Source: Acidimicrobiales bacterium (GTDB lineage Bacteria > Actinomycetota > Acidimicrobiia > Acidimicrobiales > AC-14). Taken from it: a stretch of DNA of 64,000 bases. A model generated the notes under the pieces. The model was not told the origin of the DNA. It did not search any database and worked only from the letters and a program-made list of their open reading frames with translations. Shown in pieces: positions 25,285-33,343 of this stretch (position 1 is the first letter of the stretch; every line of letters starts with the position of its first letter). Made by a program: the position numbers and the translations under genes. The DNA lies in the NCBI GenBank assembly GCA_025463925.1, contig JAODBK010000042.1:1-64000 (forward strand), read 5' to 3'.

Positions 25285-25832
25285 CAGAATGCTTCGAACT
25301 TGGTGAGGCCTTGCGAGCTCAGTGTGAGGTTCGTGCTGAACACCGCCGCCTCGAGGGTGGACTGGCGTGAGATCAACACCTGGACGCGGCGGGTGGAGTT
25401 GCTCATGTTCGCGGATGCGTCGCTGAAGCAGGTCGAGCCCGCCGTCGCCACGTCGCCGGCGGCATCGGTCCTCACGAGCATGGTCGTGCTGTCGGTGGTG
25501 CTCCCGGCTGTCCCGCTCGGATAGACGTAGGCCACGCAGATGCGGCGCCCGGCGGTGCCCGCCTTCAGATCGGTGACGGCGCTCTGTTGCGCAACGTCCG
25601 CAACGGCAGCCAGCCAGGCGTTCAGGCCTGAGTAGTTCGAAACCGGCAGCGTTGCCGCGTAACGAGACGCATCCCGTGCGGCGGTGTCAATGGAGATCTT
25701 GCGGCTGTAGTTGGTGCCGCCGCTGACGATGCCGACGAGGAGTGACGTGAGGATCGGGAGCATGATCGCCATCTCGACGAGCGCTGCGCCCCGTTCACCT
25801 CGGGCCCTGACCTTTGATCCCATTCTGCACAA
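25284..25832 (-). CDS. TadE-like minor pseudopilin, cassette D
   Basis: This 182-residue protein starts at 25832, or three codons later at an internal Met. The signature RGAALVEMAIMLPILTSLLV has Met in place of the usual Phe after the key Glu. It continues GGTNYSRKISIDTAARDASRY. The shared cysteines appear in RICVAYVYP and STCFSDASAN, followed by RRVQVLISR; it ends LSSQGLTKFEAF. It is divergently arranged to cpaB with a 213-base gap rich in palindromes. Confidence 0.8.
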   Translation of the reverse strand: MCRMGSKVRARGERGAALVEMAIMLPILTSLLVGIVSGGTNYSRKISIDTAARDASRYAATLPVSNYSGLNAWLAAVADVAQQSAVTDLKAGTAGRRICVAYVYPSGTAGSTTDSTTMLVRTDAAGDVATAGSTCFSDASANMSNSTRRVQVLISRQSTLEAAVFSTNLTLSSQGLTKFEAF

Positions 25833-25898
25833 TCGACACCGCGATCTCGGACATGAGGGTTCAAGCTCGGCGTTCTGACCGCCGCGACCGCGCCCAAA

Positions 25899-25949
25899 TG
25901 AGTCGAGTGGCTCATTCCGCCCTTCGCGCTTGGGAAATTCGGGCGGAAT
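25899..25949. promoter_or_regulatory. Two overlapping inverted repeats between tadE-D and cpaB
   Basis: Arms ATGAG and CTCAT lie 8 bases apart (25899-25916), a near copy of the element at 23574. An overlapping repeat has arms ATTCCGCC (25915-25922) and GGCGGAAT (25942-25949). The position in a divergent gap suits an operator. The remainder of 25833-26045 shows no gene. Confidence 0.45.
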
Positions 25950-26045
25950 CCTTGTCTCCGGACGCCCGGTAGCCGATGCTGTTCACGTCCTGAGGGGGGT
26001 GACTGCAGCTGGTTGCCGCCCGTTTGGCCAACGAATGAGGTGCGT

Positions 26046-26897
26046 GTGGGCTCTCGGCGCTTGATCATCCTGGTTGCGGCAATCGTGGTTGCCGCAGTGG
26101 CGGGTTTCGCAACCGTGCGATATCTCCAGACGGTGCAGGACCGCGCCAACAAGGGCGCCAAGCTCGACACCGTCTTCGAGATCAAGAAGCCGATCGCGAA
26201 GGGAACCACCGGGCAGAAGGCTCTCGACGACGGAGCCATCGCCACGACCAGGATCCAGCACAAGTTCCGGCCCGACACGACGATCACGGATACCAAGGGC
26301 ATCACGCAGCTCGTCGCTCTCTATGACCTTCCGAAGAATCAGGTGCTGGTCGACGGCCTCTTCGTGAAGCCGAGTGTCGCTCAGGTGACATTTGCCCAGA
26401 ATGTGCACCCCGGCAATGTCGCGGTCACCGTTTCGATCGGTGGCATCCAGGCAGTTGGCAACAACCTCGTGCCGGGCGACCTCGTCGACATGATGGTGTC
26501 GATCAACTCGGTGCCACTGCCGGGTACACCGGCGCTCGTCAGCCCGGGCAACGCCACGACGATCAACACCAATGAGCGGCTTCTCTACCAGAACGTGAAG
26601 ATTCTCGCGATCGGCAGCCAGCTGGCGCCGACGGCCGGCTCCACCACACCGGCGACACCGGGAGGTGGCGAGATCACGTTCGAGGTCCCGGCGCTCGCGG
26701 CCGAGAAGATCGTGCTCGCCGCGGCCAACTCGACCAACGGGATCTATCTGCTCCTCGTCCCGCAGACCAACCAGGCGACCGCCATCGCGCCGGCCGACGC
26801 CGGCAACCTCCTCAAGGGGCCACTGGTCGCCTGCCTCGACACCGGGCCGACTGTGCAGCCGACAGCCGACTGCAAGGCCGCGAATCCCGGCCTGTGA
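26046..26897 (+). CDS. cpaB: Flp pilus assembly protein CpaB (RcpC), set 1
   Basis: This 283-residue protein has one N-terminal membrane helix (RLIILVAAIVVAAVAGFATV) and an outer SAF-type domain (about 45-115), then the RcpC/CpaB C-terminal domain containing VHPGNVAVTVSI and LVPGDLVDMMVSIN. CpaB is a periplasmic or cell-wall component of Tad machines. GTG 26046 follows GAGG by 5 bases; GTG 26040 and an open frame from 26013 are alternatives. It is the first gene of the plus-strand motor operon, divergent from the cassette array. It ends with a Cys-containing tail (ACLDTG, DCKAAN). Confidence 0.85.
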   Translation: MGSRRLIILVAAIVVAAVAGFATVRYLQTVQDRANKGAKLDTVFEIKKPIAKGTTGQKALDDGAIATTRIQHKFRPDTTITDTKGITQLVALYDLPKNQVLVDGLFVKPSVAQVTFAQNVHPGNVAVTVSIGGIQAVGNNLVPGDLVDMMVSINSVPLPGTPALVSPGNATTINTNERLLYQNVKILAIGSQLAPTAGSTTPATPGGGEITFEVPALAAEKIVLAAANSTNGIYLLLVPQTNQATAIAPADAGNLLKGPLVACLDTGPTVQPTADCKAANPGL

Positions 26898-26936
26898 CCC
26901 TCTTTGCAACGACGAAGCACGGCGAAAGATGAGAAT

Positions 26937-28127
26937 GTGAACGTGGTGGAGCCCTATTTCGAGGCCTTCAGTGTGGCGGTCGTCGACGACGACCCCAAAC
27001 TGCGGACACGGTTGGCGATGCAGCTCGGCACGGGCGTGCGCTCGGCGTCCTTCCCGTCGATCGACCTGCTCGAGGAGCGGTTCGTCGCAGGTGACCCGCT
27101 CGTCGTGGTGTTCGGCCCGTCCTTCGCGACGACCGAAGGCTTGAAGGATGTCGAGCGCCTCACCCGGCAGCGGCCCGAGATCGGCGCGATCCTCGTCGTC
27201 GAGGAGTTGTCCACGCAGGCGTTGCAGCAGGCGTTGCGGGCGGGCGTCAAGGACGTGCTGGCGGCGCCGGCCGACTCCGGCCAGCTCACCGAGTCTGTGA
27301 CGCGGGTGGCCGAAACCCTCAACGCGCTCCCCAGCCGATCGGCTCCCGCGCCGGCGATGGTGGAGGCGCCGGCCGAGCTCGGCCGGGTGATCACGGTCTT
27401 CTCCACCAAGGGCGGAGCCGGCAAGTCGGTCGTCGCGTCGAACCTCGCAGTGGCGCTGGCCCGCAAGACCGCCGGTCAGGTCGTGCTGGTCGACGCCGAC
27501 CTGCAGTTCGGCGACGTGGCGGTCATGCTCAAGCTGACGCCGCAGCACACGATCGTGGAAGCGGTCTCGGCCATGGACCGGCTCGACCCGCAGCTGTTGC
27601 AGAGCCTGCTGATCCGCCACGAGCCGAGCGGCGTGCTCGTCCTGCCGGCCCCGTTGGAGCCGGCGTTCGCCGATCAGGTCAGCGCCTCGGACATGAACAC
27701 GATCGTGTCGCTCCTGAAGACGTTCTGCGCATATGTGGTCATCGACACCCCGGCCCACTTCAACGAGGTTGTGCTGGGGTTGTTGGAAGATTCGGACGAC
27801 ATTGTCTTGATCGCGGGGATGGACATCCCCAACATCAAGAATGTGAAGCTGGGTTTGCAGACCCTCAGACTGTTGAACATTCCGGTCAGCAAGCTGAAGC
27901 TCATCCTGAACCGCGCCAACTCCAAGGCGAAGCTCGACGTCGGCGAAGTCGAGCGCACCCTCGGGATCAAGGCGGACGCGCTCATCCCGAGCGACGTCGC
28001 GGTGCCGCAGTCCGTCAACAAGGGCGTGCCGGTGCTGATCGATTCCCCCAAAGCGGGCGTCGCCCGAAGCTTCGAACAACTCGCCGAGCTGTTTCACACT
28101 GCCGACGCCAAGTCGGCCCGTCGCTAG
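26937..28127 (+). CDS. tadZ: TadZ/CpaE localisation ATPase, set 1
   Basis: This 396-residue protein has an N-terminal receiver-like domain (about 8-125) that begins AVVDDDPKLRTRL but reads VVVFGPSF where a phosphoacceptor Asp is expected, so it is probably not phosphorylated. The ParA/MinD-like ATPase domain (about 145-390) has an intact deviant Walker A, STKGGAGKS, and LVDADLQFGDVAV. TadZ places the pilus machine at a cell pole. GTG 26937 is chosen; TTG 26904 would extend into the intergenic run, and GTG 26943 is possible. It lies between cpaB and tadA, co-directional. Confidence 0.87.
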   Translation: MNVVEPYFEAFSVAVVDDDPKLRTRLAMQLGTGVRSASFPSIDLLEERFVAGDPLVVVFGPSFATTEGLKDVERLTRQRPEIGAILVVEELSTQALQQALRAGVKDVLAAPADSGQLTESVTRVAETLNALPSRSAPAPAMVEAPAELGRVITVFSTKGGAGKSVVASNLAVALARKTAGQVVLVDADLQFGDVAVMLKLTPQHTIVEAVSAMDRLDPQLLQSLLIRHEPSGVLVLPAPLEPAFADQVSASDMNTIVSLLKTFCAYVVIDTPAHFNEVVLGLLEDSDDIVLIAGMDIPNIKNVKLGLQTLRLLNIPVSKLKLILNRANSKAKLDVGEVERTLGIKADALIPSDVAVPQSVNKGVPVLIDSPKAGVARSFEQLAELFHTADAKSARR

Positions 28128-28148
28128 CTCGAGAAGGGTCACCGCATC

Positions 28149-29507
28149 ATGTCGCTCTACGAACGCCTGCACGAGGTTCAGCCGCAGACCCCGGGGGGGA
28201 ACCGGCGCGATCCGGTGCTGGACGAGCTGCGCCAGAAGGTCCACCACCACCTGATCGAGGAGCTGGGTCCGGTCCTGTACGACCGGCGCCTGTCGCAGGA
28301 CGAGCTGCGCCGCCGGGTCCACGACCAGTTGCAGGCCGTGCTGGCCAAGGAGCGGGCGCCACTGTCCGCGGCCGACAAGGCCCAGCTGATCCGCGACGTC
28401 TCCGACGACATCCTCGGCTACGGACCGATCGACCAGTTCCTGCGTGACGACGGCATCACCGAAGTCATGGTCAACGGCCCCGACTCGGTGTACATCGAGC
28501 GCAGCGGCAAGATCGAGAAGACCACCGTCTCCTTCGTCGACGACACCCACCTCCGACGCATCATCGACAAGATCGTCGGTGAGGTCGGTCGCCGGATCGA
28601 CGAGGCGACGCCGATGGTCGACGCCCGTCTGCCCGACGGCTCTCGCGTCAACGCCATGATCCACCCGCTCGCCATCGGCGGGCCGTTCCTGACGATTCGA
28701 AAGTTCTCGAAGGACCCGTACAAGGTCCACGACCTCATCAGCTTTGGCACGATGTCGCCGCAGACGGCGCGCTTCCTCGAGGCGTGCGTCGTCGGTCGGC
28801 TGAACGTCATCGTCTCCGGCGGTACCGGCACCGGGAAGACGACCACGCTGAACGTGCTGTCGTCGTTCATCCCCACCGACGAGCGCATCGTCACCGTCGA
28901 GGACGCCAAGGAACTGCAGCTCCACCAGGACCACGTGCTGGCCACCGAAGCGCGGCCTCCCAACATCGAGGGCAAGGGCCAGGTCACCATCCGCGACCTG
29001 GTGCGCAACTGCCTCCGCATGCGTCCCGACCGCATCGTCGTCGGCGAGTGCCGTGGCGGCGAGGCGCTCGACATGCTTCAGGCGATGAACACCGGCCACG
29101 ACGGATCGCTCACCACCGTCCACGCCAACAGCCCGCGTGACGCCCTGGCCCGTATCGAGACCATGACGCTGATGGCCGGCTACGACCTGCCCATCCGGGC
29201 CATCCGTGAGCAGATGGCCTCGGCCCTCGACCTCATCATCCAGTTGACGCGCCTGCGTGACGGCACCCGCCGCGTCACCCACGTCTCCGAGGTGCAGGGC
29301 ATGGAGGGCGACGTCATCACCCTCCAAGACATCTTCCTGTTCGACTTCGGCATGGGCATCGACGAGAACGGGCGCTTCAAGGGCACGCTCAAGGCAACCG
29401 GCATCCGCCCGAAGTTCACCGAGAAGCTGCAGGACCTCGGCATCCGCCTCGGGGCCGAGCTGTTCACGTCCGAGGGCTTCGCTCGCAAGGCGGTCGGCAC
29501 CCGGTGA
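28149..29507 (+). CDS. tadA: TadA/CpaF secretion ATPase, set 1
   Basis: This 452-residue hexameric ATPase powers Flp pilus assembly. The N-terminal domain includes [12 protein letters not shown] and [15 protein letters not shown]. The catalytic core has Walker [13 protein letters not shown] (about 225), the Asp box [11 protein letters not shown], Walker [19 protein letters not shown] and the His box [14 protein letters not shown]. All are typical of the CpaF group of type II/IV secretion ATPases. ATG 28149 follows GAGAAGGG. The stop overlaps the next start (tadB) by 4 bases. Confidence 0.95.
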   Translation: MSLYERLHEVQPQTPGGNRRDPVLDELRQKVHHHLIEELGPVLYDRRLSQDELRRRVHDQLQAVLAKERAPLSAADKAQLIRDVSDDILGYGPIDQFLRDDGITEVMVNGPDSVYIERSGKIEKTTVSFVDDTHLRRIIDKIVGEVGRRIDEATPMVDARLPDGSRVNAMIHPLAIGGPFLTIRKFSKDPYKVHDLISFGTMSPQTARFLEACVVGRLNVIVSGGTGTGKTTTLNVLSSFIPTDERIVTVEDAKELQLHQDHVLATEARPPNIEGKGQVTIRDLVRNCLRMRPDRIVVGECRGGEALDMLQAMNTGHDGSLTTVHANSPRDALARIETMTLMAGYDLPIRAIREQMASALDLIIQLTRLRDGTRRVTHVSEVQGMEGDVITLQDIFLFDFGMGIDENGRFKGTLKATGIRPKFTEKLQDLGIRLGAELFTSEGFARKAVGTR

Positions 29508-30505
29508 TGCTCGCATCAAGCCTCGGCGGCGGTTTGATCTTCATCTTCGTCCTCGTCGCGATCGGGGCCGGCCTCCTCGTGTGGGCGGTCGCCCGGTTGG
29601 CGATGCGGGAGGAAACCGGCCTCCGGGCCGCGCTGTCCGCCTACGACCCTGGCGTCGTCCCCGGCGACGAAGAGGAGTTCAAGGGTCGGGAGATCCAGCT
29701 CTCGGAGACCGCGCTGCTCCAGCGGGCCATCGACGTCACCGAGCGCATCGCCATCCAGCGGGGCCTGATGCCCAAGCTCGAGCGGATGCTCGAGAAGGCC
29801 GACCTGCCACTGCAGCCGGCCGAGGCGCTGTTCGTCTACATCGCAGCGGTGGCGCTGATCGCGGTCGCCTCCCTCTTCCTCCTTGCCCCGGTCCTGGCAC
29901 TCATCTTCGTCGCGATCGTCGCGATCCTGCCGTGGGCGGTCCTCGCGTTGATGGCGAGCCGGCGCCAGAGCAAGTTCACCAGCCAACTCCCCGACATGCT
30001 CCAGCTGCTGGCCGGCTCGTTGCGCGCCGGGTTCTCGCTCCTGCAGGGTGTCGAGGCGGTGTCACAGGAAGTCGGCGACCCGATGGGCCGCGAGCTCCGG
30101 CGGGTGCTCACCGAGGCCCGTCTCGGCCGGCCGCTCGAGGAGGCGCTCGACGATGCCGCCAGCCGCATGGAGAGCCTCGACTTCGAATGGGCGGTCACCG
30201 CCATTCGCATCCAGCGTGAGGTCGGCGGCAACCTGGCCGAGCTGCTCCAGACGGTCGGGGAAACGATGATCGCTCGCGAGCGCCTGCGGCGCGAGATCAA
30301 GGCGCTCACGGCCGAAGGGCGCATCAGCGCCATCATCATCGGCGCGCTGCCGGTCGGCCTGGGCGCGATCATGTACACGCTGAATCCCGAGTACATGAAG
30401 GTGCTCTTCCACGACAGCTTCGGCCAGTTCATGCTGGTCGCCGCGGGCCTCTGGGCGGTCTTCGGCTTCTGGTGGATGTACAAGACGATTCAGATCGAGG
30501 TGTGA
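29504..30505 (+). CDS. tadB: TadB inner-membrane platform protein, set 1
   Basis: This 333-residue protein of the type II secretion F family has an N-terminal helix (GLIFIFVLVAIGAGLLVWAV), a central double helix (about 105-150), a cytoplasmic T2SSF domain with LPDMLQLLAGSLRAGFSL and VGGNLAELLQTVGETM, and two C-terminal helices. TadB and TadC form the membrane platform on which TadA works. GTG 29504 overlaps the tadA stop; the next codon is ATG. Confidence 0.92.
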   Translation: MMLASSLGGGLIFIFVLVAIGAGLLVWAVARLAMREETGLRAALSAYDPGVVPGDEEEFKGREIQLSETALLQRAIDVTERIAIQRGLMPKLERMLEKADLPLQPAEALFVYIAAVALIAVASLFLLAPVLALIFVAIVAILPWAVLALMASRRQSKFTSQLPDMLQLLAGSLRAGFSLLQGVEAVSQEVGDPMGRELRRVLTEARLGRPLEEALDDAASRMESLDFEWAVTAIRIQREVGGNLAELLQTVGETMIARERLRREIKALTAEGRISAIIIGALPVGLGAIMYTLNPEYMKVLFHDSFGQFMLVAAGLWAVFGFWWMYKTIQIEV

Positions 30506-30506
30506 C

Positions 30507-31424
30507 GTGCTGATCGTCGTCGGTGTCGCGATCATCGCCGCGTTTGCGTTGGCGACCTATGCCGTGCTCGAGGGGGCCGAGGAACGGGCGACGATCCGGT
30601 CCTCGCTTCGCAACCTCGAGGGCTATGAGGTCGAGAACCTGCGCGACCGGGAGCTCTTGGCGCCGGTGCAGCAGCGGGCCGTCGCCCCGATCTTCCGGGC
30701 GATCGTCGCGATGGGCAAGCGGTACATCCCTTCGGGACAGGCCGAGAACGCCCGGAGGAAGCTCACCCTCTCGGGCAACCCGAGCACCGACGCGGCCGAC
30801 CGCTTCATTGCGCTCCGGGTGGTGCTCTTCGCCCTCATCCCGGTCTGGTTCATTCTGGCCTTCTACGTGTTGCCGGTGACCGGCAACGTCCCGTTGGCGG
30901 TGTTCGTACTCCTCACGCTGGCGTCGGTCCTCGGCCCGGACAGCATCCTCAACCGCAAGGTCGCCGAACGCCAGCACGCGATCCAGGTGAAGCTGCCCGA
31001 CATCCTCGACCTCCTCGTCATCAGTGTCGAGGCCGGCCTCGGCTTCGAGCAGGCCCTCGACCGCACGATCAACTCGGTGCCGGGCCCCCTGTCCGATGAG
31101 TTCGTCCGCATGCTCAACGAGGTCCGCGCCGGATCCTCACGCGCCGACGCCCTGCGGGCGCTCGACACCCGCACCGATACGCCCGAGGTCCGCTCGTTCG
31201 TCCTGGCGATCCTTCAGGCCGACACCTTCGGCGTGTCGATCGGCCGGGTACTCCGCGCCCAGGCCGACGAGATGCGGGTGCGCCGGCGCCAGCTGGCCCA
31301 GGAGAAGGCGCAGAAGGCGCCGGTGAAGATGCTGATCCCGATGGTGTTCTGCATCTTCCCCGCGCTGTTCGTGGTCGTCATCGGCCCCGCGATCATCAAC
31401 ATCTCCCACAACTTCAAGTCGTAA
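30507..31424 (+). CDS. tadC: TadC inner-membrane platform protein, set 1
   Basis: This 305-residue T2SSF-family protein starts at GTG 30507, one base after the tadB stop. It has an N-terminal helix (LIVVGVAIIAAFALATYAVL), a middle membrane pair (about 110-150), the cytoplasmic motif KLPDILDLLVISVEAGLGFE (about 165-185) and a C-terminal helix pair (KMLIPMVFCIFPALFVVVIG). This order is standard for TadC. It is the last core gene of set 1. Confidence 0.92.
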   Translation: MLIVVGVAIIAAFALATYAVLEGAEERATIRSSLRNLEGYEVENLRDRELLAPVQQRAVAPIFRAIVAMGKRYIPSGQAENARRKLTLSGNPSTDAADRFIALRVVLFALIPVWFILAFYVLPVTGNVPLAVFVLLTLASVLGPDSILNRKVAERQHAIQVKLPDILDLLVISVEAGLGFEQALDRTINSVPGPLSDEFVRMLNEVRAGSSRADALRALDTRTDTPEVRSFVLAILQADTFGVSIGRVLRAQADEMRVRRRQLAQEKAQKAPVKMLIPMVFCIFPALFVVVIGPAIINISHNFKS

Positions 31425-31434
31425 GTTGCGGCCG

Positions 31435-32856
31435 ATGGCCGCCCGCCGCGCTCCGTCGCTCGAGGCGTTGTTCATCGCGGCGGTGGCGCTGTTCGGGTTC
31501 GGGTCGGGCACGCGGCCGATCTCCGACAACTCGATGTTCCTGCACATGCGCACGGGCATCGAGATCGCGACCGGCCACGGCATCCCGAGCCACGATCCGT
31601 ACTCGTTCACCGCGCACGGTCACGGCTGGGTCGTGCAGAGTTGGTTCGCCGAGCTCACCTACGGCATCGCGCACCGGATCGGCGGCTTCTCACTCGTCTC
31701 CCTCGAGCAGGGTCTGCTCATGGGCCTCCTCGCGCTGCTCATCGCCATCCTGGCGAGGGCCGGAACCCCACTGCGCACGGCGCTGGCCGCGGTGATCGCT
31801 GTTGGAGTCGGGAGTGCCTTCTGGTCGCCGCGGCCGCTGCTCTACGGCCTGTTGGCACTGGCGCTCACGGTGTGGGTGGTCGACCGGCGCAAGAGCCCAT
31901 GGCTGTTGCTGCCCGTGGTCTGGATCTGGGTGAACACCCACGGATCGTTCCCGCTGGGCCTGGCCTGGCTCGCGGCTCGCGTCGTCGGCGAGTTGATCGA
32001 TCGTCGCGCCGTGCCGCGGGAGACGTTGCGCTACCTGGGCGTGTTCATCCTCGGGCTCGGCGTGGCCGCGCTCAATCCCGTCGGACCCAAGCTGCTCACC
32101 TTCCCGCTCGCGGTGGGGGACAAGCGCGAGATCTTCAAGACGATCGTCGAGTGGCGCTCGCCCAACTTCCAGGAGTCGGCCGGCCTCACGTCGCTCGTTT
32201 TCCTCTCGGTGGCGCTGATCGTGCTGCTGCGACGCAAGGTCGACTGGGCCGATCTCCTGCCCGCGGTCGGATTCGTCGCCCTCGGGCTCCTGGCGATGCG
32301 CAATGTGCCGGCGGCCGGCATCGTCCTGGCGCCGGTGATCGGGCGGGCGCTCCGGCCCCAGGGTGCCCTCCCGGGCGTAGAGGCGCGTTTGGCACCGCCA
32401 GGGGGCGTCAACTGGGCTCTGGGCGGCGTCCTGGCCATCGTGTACTTGGCATTCGCCGTCGGGAGCCTCCAAGGGACCGGCCTCGACACCAAGACCTACC
32501 CGGTGGCGGCGGCCCGCCAGCTGGACCGCATGGGCCTTCTCCGGGAGCCGCATCGTGTCGCCGAGCAGGACATCGTCGGCTGCTACTTGATCCTCCGCGA
32601 CGTCACCAAGCCCGAGGGACTGCGCACGACGAGGGACTTCATCGACGACCGCTACGACATGTATCCGCTCGCGGTGTCGAGGGCCTACGGGACGCTGCTG
32701 CACGGCGGTGCGACGGCGTTGGACGTCCTCGACCGCTACGGGGTCGACGTCGTCCTGTGGAACAAGGGTCTACCGCTGGTGGGCCAGCTCCAGGCCACGG
32801 GTCGCTGGCGTCAGATCTACGCCGACACGACGTGGATCGCGCTCCAGCGGGCCTGA
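31435..32856 (+). CDS. GT-C-like polytopic membrane protein in the tad operon
   Basis: This 473-residue protein has about ten hydrophobic helices. An outer loop after the first helix reads DNSMFLHMRTGIEIATGHGI, then HDPYSFTAHG and WVVQSWFAELTY, a pattern of membrane glycosyltransferases of the GT-C type that use polyprenyl-phosphate sugars (family-level recognition, not certain). The C-terminal 130 residues are soluble (YDMYPLAVSRAYG, YGVDVVLWNKG). ATG 31435 is preferred over TTG 31426. It follows tadC by 10 bases and ends before a strong terminator, so it belongs to the pilus operon and might glycosylate pilins; that is inference. Confidence 0.7.
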   Translation: MAARRAPSLEALFIAAVALFGFGSGTRPISDNSMFLHMRTGIEIATGHGIPSHDPYSFTAHGHGWVVQSWFAELTYGIAHRIGGFSLVSLEQGLLMGLLALLIAILARAGTPLRTALAAVIAVGVGSAFWSPRPLLYGLLALALTVWVVDRRKSPWLLLPVVWIWVNTHGSFPLGLAWLAARVVGELIDRRAVPRETLRYLGVFILGLGVAALNPVGPKLLTFPLAVGDKREIFKTIVEWRSPNFQESAGLTSLVFLSVALIVLLRRKVDWADLLPAVGFVALGLLAMRNVPAAGIVLAPVIGRALRPQGALPGVEARLAPPGGVNWALGGVLAIVYLAFAVGSLQGTGLDTKTYPVAAARQLDRMGLLREPHRVAEQDIVGCYLILRDVTKPEGLRTTRDFIDDRYDMYPLAVSRAYGTLLHGGATALDVLDRYGVDVVLWNKGLPLVGQLQATGRWRQIYADTTWIALQRA

Positions 32857-32877
32857 TTCGTTGTCCGTGGAAACGAA

Positions 32878-32909
32878 CAAGGGAGTGGGCCAGATGGCCC
32901 ACTCCCTTG
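32878..32909. terminator. Bidirectional terminator hairpin
   Basis: This is a perfect inverted repeat with 15-base arms (CAAGGGAGTGGGCCA and its complement) around GA. It lies between convergent genes, the GT-C-like protein and the flp pilin. It lacks a T-run, as is common in GC-rich bacteria. Confidence 0.8.
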
Positions 32910-32951
32910 CCCAGAACACCCGAGCGCCGCCATTGGCGCCTGAGTTGCGAA

Positions 32952-33149
32952 CTAGCTCAGGTTCGAGCCAACGGTGGAGAACTTCTTCGAGGCGCTGGTG
33001 CCGACGAAGGTGATCGCGGCGATGCAGACAACGGCGATCAGCGCGACCAGCAGCGCGTACTCGACCAGGCTGGCGCCCTCTTCGTCCTTGCCGAACCGGG
33101 CCCGGAGGTACGGGGCCACGTGCTTCTGCCAGTAAGCGATGAGATCCAT
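32952..33149 (-). CDS. flp: Flp/Fap-type major pilin
   Basis: This 65-residue prepilin has a 25-residue leader ending EEG, the processing site before ASLVEY with the Glu-Tyr pair typical of Flp pilins, a hydrophobic assembly helix (YALLVALIAVVCIAAITFVG) and a short tail (TSASKKFSTVGSNLS). After cleavage it would be about 40 residues. AAAGGGA lies about 15 bases before the ATG. It is the only pilin gene in the window, although two assembly machines are encoded around it. It has its own upstream region with palindromes and a terminator downstream, so it can be highly expressed independently. Confidence 0.95.
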   Translation of the reverse strand: MDLIAYWQKHVAPYLRARFGKDEEGASLVEYALLVALIAVVCIAAITFVGTSASKKFSTVGSNLS

Positions 33150-33219
33150 GATGTTGTGGTGTTCCCTTTCCGACTTGCGCCGGGGGTTCGGCGCCTTGCC
33201 CTTGCAGTTAGGAGTATCG

Positions 33220-33235
33220 GTGAGTCACCACTCAC
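33220..33235. promoter_or_regulatory. Palindrome in the flp upstream region
   Basis: Arms GTGAGT and ACTCAC are separated by CACC, about 70 bases before the flp ATG. It overlaps a CCGATA stretch that could serve as a -10 box, so it may be an operator. Confidence 0.4.
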
Positions 33236-33240
33236 GGTGC

Positions 33241-33286
33241 ATAGGGCTATCGGATCATTGTGCCGTGGATGATCCGGGTGGCCTAT
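33241..33286. promoter_or_regulatory. Nested inverted repeat upstream of flp
   Basis: Inner arms CGGATCAT (33251-33258) and ATGATCCG (33269-33276) flank a 10-base loop. Outer arms ATAGG (33241-33245) and CCTAT (33282-33286) enclose symmetrical 5-base interior loops. It lies between the response-regulator stop and flp, as a terminator of the two-component operon or an operator of flp. Confidence 0.5.
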
Positions 33287-33343
33287 GGAAGGCGATTTTG
33301 CGCAGTATCACGAGGTCGTGCTGGGCCCAGCGCAGGTACCGCG

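Noticed and set aside
25983-29519. A 1178-codon open frame on the minus strand across cpaB, tadZ and tadA.
   Set aside because: It is the antisense shadow of three well-supported genes, of low complexity with many His/Arg/Asp, and matches no family.
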